From Smallanthus sonchifolius (lineage: Eukaryota; Streptophyta; Magnoliopsida; Asterales; Asteraceae): 64,000 nt of DNA. Below the pieces are notes generated by a model. That model was not told the DNA's origin and made no database searches. It saw only the letters and a list, made by a program, of their open reading frames with translations. The position numbers and the translations under genes are program-made. Positions 58,684-64,000 of this stretch are shown in pieces. Within the stretch, counting starts at the first letter, position 1; each line of letters starts with the position of its first letter. The stretch is taken from positions 25,656,001 to 25,720,000 of the forward strand of contig CM042035.1 of NCBI GenBank assembly GCA_023525975.1. The letters are read 5' to 3'.

Positions 58684-59069
58684 TTTTTTAATTTATTTTT
58701 TTTACTCTAAACAACGTCATCCGTTGATTATTATGCAAGCGGACGTGGGTGTAACGAGTTTTTGTCAAAAAACGGTCAACGTACGTATAGACTCGGGCGC
58801 GCGGGTCCGTGTCGGGGAACGCCCGATCGCGGGAGACACACGTTTAGACGTCGAGTGGAACACGTGTGTCTTCTTATACTAGTAAATTATTCTTACGCCT
58901 CGGGTGAGCGTGGGAATATGTTTTGTACAAGGAAGTATAAGAACTAAACGCTCGCCGGCGGGTGACGCACGTGTTGACGTAAGGTGGAACGCGCGCGCAA
59001 GAGGAGAATGCAAGTAAAAATGAGTCATGTGTGGAAGGGGATAAAGTAATAAATTGAAAGAGTTATTTC

Positions 59070-59189
59070 GGTTGCGATCATACCAGCACTAAAGCACCGG
59101 ATCCCATCAGAACTTCGCAGTTAAGCGTGCTTGGGCGAGAGTAGTACTAGGATGGGTGACCCCCTGGGAAGTCCTCGTGTTGCAACCCC
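59070..59189 (+). rRNA. 5S rRNA: 5S rRNA gene, copy 118 (class A with G65 restored)
   Basis: Same near-canonical allele as copy 112, 3018 bases upstream, with GTAACGAG spacer. Last copy with the AATAAATTG upstream form. Confidence 0.97.
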
Positions 59190-59569
59190 TTTTTTAATTT
59201 ATTTTTTTTTACTCTAAACAACGTCATCCGTTGATTATTATGCAAGTGGGCGTAACGAGTTTTTGTCAAAAAACGGTCAACGTACGTAAAGACTCGGGCG
59301 CGCGGGTCCGTGTCGGGAACACCCGATCGCGGGAGACACACGTTTAGACGTCGAGTGGAACACGTGTGTCATCTTATACTAGTCAATTATTCTTACGCCT
59401 CGGGTGAGCGTGGGAATATGTTTTGTACAAGGAAGTATAAGAACTAAACGCTCGCCGGCGGGTGACGCACGTGTTGACGTAAGGCGGAACGCGCGCGCAA
59501 GAGGAGAATGCAAGTAAAAATGAGTCATGTGTGGAAGGGGATAAAGTAATAGAATGAAAGAATTATTTC

Positions 59570-59689
59570 GGTTGCGATCATACCAGCACTAAAGCACCGG
59601 ATCCCATCAGAACTCCGCAGTTAAGCGTGCTTGGGCGAGAGTAGTACTAGGATGGGTGACCCCCTGGGAAGTCCTCTTGTTACAACCCC
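59570..59689 (+). rRNA. 5S rRNA: 5S rRNA gene, copy 119 (class B, G113A)
   Basis: Same allele as copies 17 and 28; opens the third B-E-F-A block. Confidence 0.96.
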
Positions 59690-60075
59690 TTTTTTAATTT
59701 ATTTTTTTTACTCTAAACAACGTCATCCGTTGATTATTATGCAAGCGGACGTGGGTGTAACGAGTTTTTGTCAAAAAACGGTCAACGTACGTAAAGACTC
59801 GGGCGCGCGGGTCCGTGTCGGGGAACGCCCGATCGCGGGAGACACACGTTTAGACGTCGAGTGGAACACGTGTGTCTTCTTATACTAGTCAATTATTCTT
59901 ACGCCTCGGGTGAGCGTGGGAATATGTTTTGTACAAGGAAGTATAAGAACTAAACGCTCGCCGGCGGGTGACGCACGTGTTGACGTAAGGTGGAACGCGC
60001 GCGCAAGAAGAAAATGCAAGTAAAAATGAGTCATGTGTGGAAGGGGATAAAGTAATAGAATGAAAGAATTATTTC

Positions 60076-60195
60076 GGTTGCGATCATACCAGCACTAAAG
60101 CATCGGATCCCATCAGAACTCCGCAGTTAAGCGTGCTTGGGTGAGAGTAGTACTAGGATGGGTGACCCCGTGAAAAGTCCTCGTGTTGCAACCCC
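60076..60195 (+). rRNA. 5S rRNA: Divergent 5S rRNA copy 120 (class E)
   Basis: All five class E changes, as in copies 18 and 29, and the same AAGAAGAAAATGC upstream. Confidence 0.88.
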
Positions 60196-60581
60196 TTTTT
60201 TAATTTATTTTTTTTACTCTAAACAACGTCATCCGTTGATTATTATGCAAGCGGACGTGGGTGTAACGAGTTTTTGTCAAAAAACGGTCAACGTACGTAA
60301 AGACTCGGGCGCGCGGGTCCGTGTCGGGGAACGCCCGATCGCGGGAGACACACGTTTAGACGTCGAGTGGAACACGTGTGTCTTCATATACTAGTCAATT
60401 ATTCTTACGCCCCGGGTGAGCGTGGGAATATGTTTTGTACAAGGAAGTATAAGAACTAAACGCTCGCCGGCGGGTGACGCACGTGTTGACGTAAGGCGGA
60501 ACGCGCGCGCAAGAGGAGAATGCAAGTAAAAATGAGTCATGTGTGGAAGGGGATAAAGTAATAGAATGAAAGAATTATTTC

Positions 60582-60701
60582 GGTTGCGATCATACCAGCA
60601 CAAAAGCACCGGATCCCATCAGAACTCCGCAGTTAAGCGTGCTTGGGCGAGAGTAGTACTAGGATGGGTGACCCCCTGGGAAGTCCTCTTGTTGCAACCC
60701 C
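60582..60701 (+). rRNA. 5S rRNA: 5S rRNA gene, copy 121 (class F without T38A)
   Basis: T21A and G108T but the usual T38, so it looks like an intermediate between B and F. A private G to C follows at 60931. Confidence 0.96.
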
Positions 60702-61087
60702 TTTTTTAATTTATTTTTTTTACTCTAAACAACGTCATCCGTTGATTATTATGCAAGCGGACGTGGGTGTAACGAGTTTTTGTCAAAAAACGGTCAACGT
60801 ACGTAAAGACTCGGGCGCGCGGGTCCGTGTCGGGGAACGCCCGATCGCGGGAGACACACGTTTAGACGTCGAGTGGAACACGTGTGTCTTCTTATACTAG
60901 TCAATTATTCTTACGCCTCGGGTGAGCGTGCGAATATGTTTTGTACAAGGAAGTATAAGAACTAAACGCTCGCCGGCGGGTGACGCACGTGTTGACGTAA
61001 GGTGAAACGCGCGCGCAAGAGGAGAATGCAAGTAAAAATGAGTCATGTGGGGAAGGGGATAAAGTAATAGAATGAAAGAGTTATTTC

Positions 61088-61207
61088 GGTTGCGATCATA
61101 CCAGCACTAAAGCACCGGATCTCATCAGAACTTCGCAGTTAAGCGTGCTTGAGCGAGAGTAGTACTAGGATGGGTGACCCCCTGGGAAGTCCTCGTGTTG
61201 CAACCCC
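61088..61207 (+). rRNA. 5S rRNA: 5S rRNA gene, copy 122 (class A, C35T)
   Basis: C35T allele as in copies 20 and 31, but with GATTATTATGC in the spacer instead of GATTATAATGC. A private T to G lies upstream at 61050. Confidence 0.96.
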
Positions 61208-61587
61208 TTTTTTAATTTATTTATTTTTACTCTAAACAACGTCATCCGTTGATTATTATGCAAGTGGGCGTAACGAGTTTTTGTCAAAAAACGGTCAACG
61301 TACGTAAAGACTCGGGCGCGCGGGTCCGTGTCGGGAACACCCAATCGCGGGAGACACACGTTTAGACGTCGAGTGGAACACGTGTGTCATCTTATACTAG
61401 TCAATTATTCTTACGCCTCGGGTGAGCGTGGGAATATGTTTTGTACAAGGAAGTATAAGAACTAAACGCTCGCCGGCGGGTGACGCACGTGTTGACGTAA
61501 GGCGGAACGCGCGCGCAAGAGGAGAATGCAAGTAAAAATGAGTCATGTGTGGAAGGGGATAAAGTAATAGAATTAAAGAATTATTTC

Positions 61588-61707
61588 GGTTGCGATCATA
61601 CCAGCACTAAAGCACCGGATTCCATCAGAACTCCGCAGTTAAGCGTGCTTGGGCGAGAGTAGTACTAGGATGGGTGACCCCCTGGGAAGTCCTCTTGTTG
61701 CAACCCC
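61588..61707 (+). rRNA. 5S rRNA: 5S rRNA gene, copy 123 (class B, C34T)
   Basis: C34T as in copies 4 and 10, but the spacer is full B type with private changes at 61757, 61847, 61962 and 61984, and a lost G near 62061. Confidence 0.96.
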
Positions 61708-62092
61708 TTTTTTAATTTATTTTTTTTACTCTAAACAACGTCATCCGTTGATTATTTTGCAAGCGGACGTGGGTGTAACGAGTTTTTGTCAAAAAACGGT
61801 CAACGTACGTAAAGACTCGGGCGCGCGGGTCCGTGTCGGGGAACGCTCGATCGCGGGAGACACACGTTTAGACGTCGAGTGGAACACGTGTGTCTTCTTA
61901 TACTAGTCAATTATTCTTACGCCTCGGGTGAGCGTGGGAATATGTTTTGTACAAGGAAGTAAAAGAACTAAACGCTCGCCGGCAGGTGACGCACGTGTTG
62001 ACGTAAGGCGGAACGCGCGCGCAAGAGGAGAATGCAAGTAAAAATGAGTCATGTGTGGAAGGGATAAAGTAATAGAATGAAAGAATTATTTC

Positions 62093-62212
62093 GGTTGCGA
62101 TCATACCAGCACTAAAGCACCGGATCCCATCAGAACTCCGCAGTTAAGCGTGCTTGGGCGAGAGTAGTACTAGGATGGGTGACCCCCTGGGAAGTCCTCT
62201 TGTTGCAACCCC
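62093..62212 (+). rRNA. 5S rRNA: 5S rRNA gene, copy 124 (class B)
   Basis: Plain class B directly after another class B. Spacer has private changes at 62370, 62410 and 62435; the change at 62410 removes a stop codon and creates a spurious 130-codon frame. Confidence 0.97.
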
Positions 62213-62598
62213 TTTTTTAATTTATTTTTTTTACTCTAAACAACGTCATCCGTTGATTATTATGCAAGCGGACGTGGGTGTAACGAGTTTTTGTCAAAAA
62301 ACGGTCAACGTACGTAAAGACTCGGGCGCGCGGGTCCGTGTCGGGGAACGCCCGATCGCGGGAGACACATGTTTAGACGTCGAGTGGAACACGTGTGTCT
62401 TCTTATACTGGTCAATTATTCTTACGCCTCGGGTAAGCGTGGGAATATGTTTTGTACAAGGAAGTATAAGAACTAAACGCTCGCCGGCGGGTGACGCACG
62501 TGTTGACGTAAGGTGGAACGCGCGCGCAAGAGGAGAATGCAAGTAAAAATGAGTCATGTGTGGAAGGGGATAAAGTAATAGAATGAAAGAGTTATTTC

Positions 62599-62718
62599 GG
62601 TTGCGATCATACCAGCACTAAAGCACCGGATCCCATCAGAACTTCGCAGTTAAGCGTGCTTGAGCGAGAGTAGTACTAGGATGGGTGACCCCCTGGGAAG
62701 TCCTCGTGTTGCAACCCC
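62599..62718 (+). rRNA. 5S rRNA: 5S rRNA gene, copy 125 (class A)
   Basis: Plain class A with GTCTTG spacer. Confidence 0.97.
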
Positions 62719-63098
62719 TTTTTTAATTTATTTTTTTTTACTCTAAACAACGTCATCCGTTGATTATTATGCAAGTGGGCGTAACGAGTTTTTGTCAAAA
62801 AACGGTCAACGTACGTAAAGACTCGGGCGCGCGGGTCCGTGTCGGGAACACCCGATCGCGGGAGACACACGTTTAGACGTCTTGTGGAACACGTGTGTCA
62901 TCTTATACTAGTCAATTATTCTTACGCCTCGGGTGAGCGTGGGAATATGTTTTGTACAAGGAAGTATAAGAACTAAACGCTCGCCGGCGGGTGACGCACG
63001 TGTTGACGTAAGGCGGAACGCGCGCGCAAGAGGAGAATGCAAGTAAAAATGAGTCATGTGTGGAAGGGGATAAAGTAATAGAATGAAAGAATTATTTC

Positions 63099-63218
63099 GG
63101 TTGCGATCATACCAGCACTAAAGCACCGGATCCCATCAGAACTCCGCAGTTAAGCGTGCTTGGGCGAGAGTAGTACTAGGATGGGTGACCCCCTGGGAAG
63201 TCCTCTTGTTGCAACCCC
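63099..63218 (+). rRNA. 5S rRNA: 5S rRNA gene, copy 126 (class B)
   Basis: Plain class B; spacer has a private double change GCGATAG at 63367-63368. Confidence 0.97.
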
Positions 63219-63604
63219 TTTTTTAATTTATTTTTTTTACTCTAAACAACGTCATCCGTTGATTATTATGCAAGCGGACGTGGGTGTAACGAGTTTTTGT
63301 CAAAAAACGGTCAACGTACGTAAAGACTCGGGCGCGCGGGTCCGTGTCGGGGAACGCCCGATCGCGATAGACACACGTTTAGACGTCGAGTGGAACACGT
63401 GTGTCTTCTTATACTAGTCAATTATTCTTACGCCTCGGGTGAGCGTGGGAATATGTTTTGTACAAGGAAGTATAAGAACTAAACGCTCGCCGGCGGGTGA
63501 CGCACGTGTTGACGTAAGGTGGAACGCGCGCGCAAGAGGAGAATGCAAGTAAAAATGAGTCATGTGTGGAAGGGGATAAAGTAATAGAATGAAAGAGTTA
63601 TTTC

Positions 63605-63724
63605 GGTTGCGATCATACCAGCACTAAAGCACCGGATCCCATCAGAACTTCGCAGTTAAGCGTGCTTGAGCGAGAGTAGTACTAGGATGGGTGACCCCCT
63701 GGGAAGTCCTCGTTTTGCAACCCC
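63605..63724 (+). rRNA. 5S rRNA: 5S rRNA gene, copy 127 (class A, G110T)
   Basis: Class A with private G110T (TCGTTTTGC, base 63714). This creates four T in a row inside the transcribed region, which could cause early Pol III termination ten bases before the end. Last complete gene. Confidence 0.95.
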
Positions 63725-64000
63725 TTTTTTAATTTATTTTTTTTTACTCTAAACAACGTCATCCGTTGATTATTATGCAAGTGGGTGTAACGAATTTTTG
63801 TCAAAAAACGGTCAACGTACGTAAAGACTCGGGCGCGCGGGTCCGTGTCGGGAACACCCGATCGCGGGAGACACACGTTTAGACGTCTTGTGGAACACGT
63901 GTGTCATCTTATACTAGTCAATTATTCTTACGCCTCGGGTGAGCGTGGGAATATGTTTTGTACAAGGAAGTATAAGAACTAAACGCTCGCCGGCGGGTGA
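63725..64000 (+). repeat. Partial spacer at right edge
   Basis: The first 276 bases of a class A spacer, with private changes at 63786 and 63794. It is cut before the next promoter, so the array continues. Confidence 0.95.

Larger units (their letters stand above)
43472..59569 (+). repeat. 6037-bp, 12-gene higher-order repeat
   Basis: Starting at copy 87 the D spacers follow the series GTATAGAC, TTTTTTTC, TTTTTTTC, GTATAGAC with T63A, GTATAGAC, TTTTTTTC, and the series returns at copy 99 and partly at copy 111. The T63A allele (46491, 52528) and the extra T after copies 88 and 100 recur at exactly 6037 bases. The third block (55546 on) is incomplete and altered at copies 112, 113, 117 and 118. 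Confidence 0.92.
59570..61207 (+). repeat. Third copy of the B-E-F-A segment
   Basis: B with G113A, class E, class F and A with C35T follow in the same order as at 8265 and 13795, about 51.3 and 45.8 kb away. T38A is missing in its F copy and the spacer after its A copy lacks TTATAATGC, so this copy is older or partly converted. Confidence 0.88.
1..64000 (+). repeat. Tandem 5S rDNA array, 127 complete units
   Basis: The same unit of about 503 bases, a 120-base 5S rRNA gene plus spacer, repeats head to tail across the whole window. Gene starts are spaced 500 bases apart (typically after class A copies) or 505-506 apart (after other classes), with rare 499, 501 or shifted steps from single-base indels. 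No unit is inverted, truncated or interrupted by an insertion. Units differ by few bases, which fits concerted evolution by unequal exchange and gene conversion. Short open frames recur at the same phase in each unit; they follow from the periodicity and are not genes. BamHI sites (GGATCC, gene positions 30-35) recur in most copies and are lost where C34 or C35 is mutated. Confidence 0.99.

Noticed and set aside
62154..62546. 130-codon open frame, the longest in the window
   Set aside because: It exists because a private A to G at 62410 turns the usual TAG into TGG. The sequence is ordinary 5S gene plus spacer.
1..64000. CRISPR-like array of regular repeats
   Set aside because: The constant part is a 120-base 5S rRNA gene and the intervening parts are nearly identical to one another, so they are not unique spacers. 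No cas genes.
1..64000. Cassandra-type retrotransposon carrying 5S sequence
   Set aside because: Those elements have 5S-like promoters in long terminal repeats with primer-binding and polypurine sites. Here each unit has a complete 5S gene with terminator and no such flanks or target duplications.
1..64000. Linked 35S rDNA or other RNA genes between 5S copies
   Set aside because: Spacers are too short and show no 18S, 5.8S, 25S, tRNA or snRNA-like sequence.
1..64000. Phasing of three nucleosomes per unit (503 bases)
   Set aside because: About 168 bases per third fits nucleosome spacing only loosely and I found no internal third-unit periodicity in the sequence.

Overview
The window is one uninterrupted nuclear 5S ribosomal DNA array from a land plant, most likely a flowering plant. 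It holds 127 complete 120-base 5S rRNA genes, all on the + strand, separated by about 380-386 bases of spacer. It starts and ends inside a spacer, so neither array boundary is visible. I see no protein gene, tRNA, transposon or other RNA gene. The plant assignment rests on the gene body, which differs from the Arabidopsis-type 5S sequence (recalled, not searched) at only a few positions, and on the plant-type Pol III layout: internal A box, IE and C box, C at -1, an AT-rich TATA-like element near -28, and T runs directly after the gene. The species cannot be read from the sequence.

I number the 120 gene positions from GGTTGCG to CAACCCC and sort the copies into classes. A (62 copies): C46T, plus G65A in all but two, with G108 kept. 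B (13): only G108T. C (26): T45C, G64C, G108T. D (18): T63G (T63A in two) with G108T. E (3): C28T, C67T, C95G, G98A, G99A. F (5): T21A, usually T38A, and G108T. No copy matches the usual plant sequence at all these positions. A copies are normally followed by a 500-base step to the next gene and the others by 506, so the dominant period is an A/non-A dimer of 1006 bases.

Layout: 0.2-6.25 kb, a 3017-bp six-gene block present twice. 6.25-8.2 kb, a small A/D island. 7.55-18.3 kb, a segment of about 5.2 kb present twice at an offset of 5530, containing E, F and A-A-C runs. 18.3-22.3 kb, two F-A-A-C blocks of 2012 bp. 22.3-39.9 kb, a homogeneous A/C dimer array with traces of a 3018-bp period. 40-41.9 kb, a transition. 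42-59.5 kb, an A/D dimer array organised as a 6037-bp, 12-gene higher-order repeat. 59.6-61.2 kb, a third copy of the B-E-F-A block. 60.9-64 kb, a stretch with many private mutations, perhaps near the array edge.

All copies would make the same product, the 5S rRNA of the large ribosomal subunit, transcribed by RNA polymerase III with TFIIIA. The interest lies in the gene classes, the mosaic spacers that record unequal exchange, and the nested higher-order repeats.
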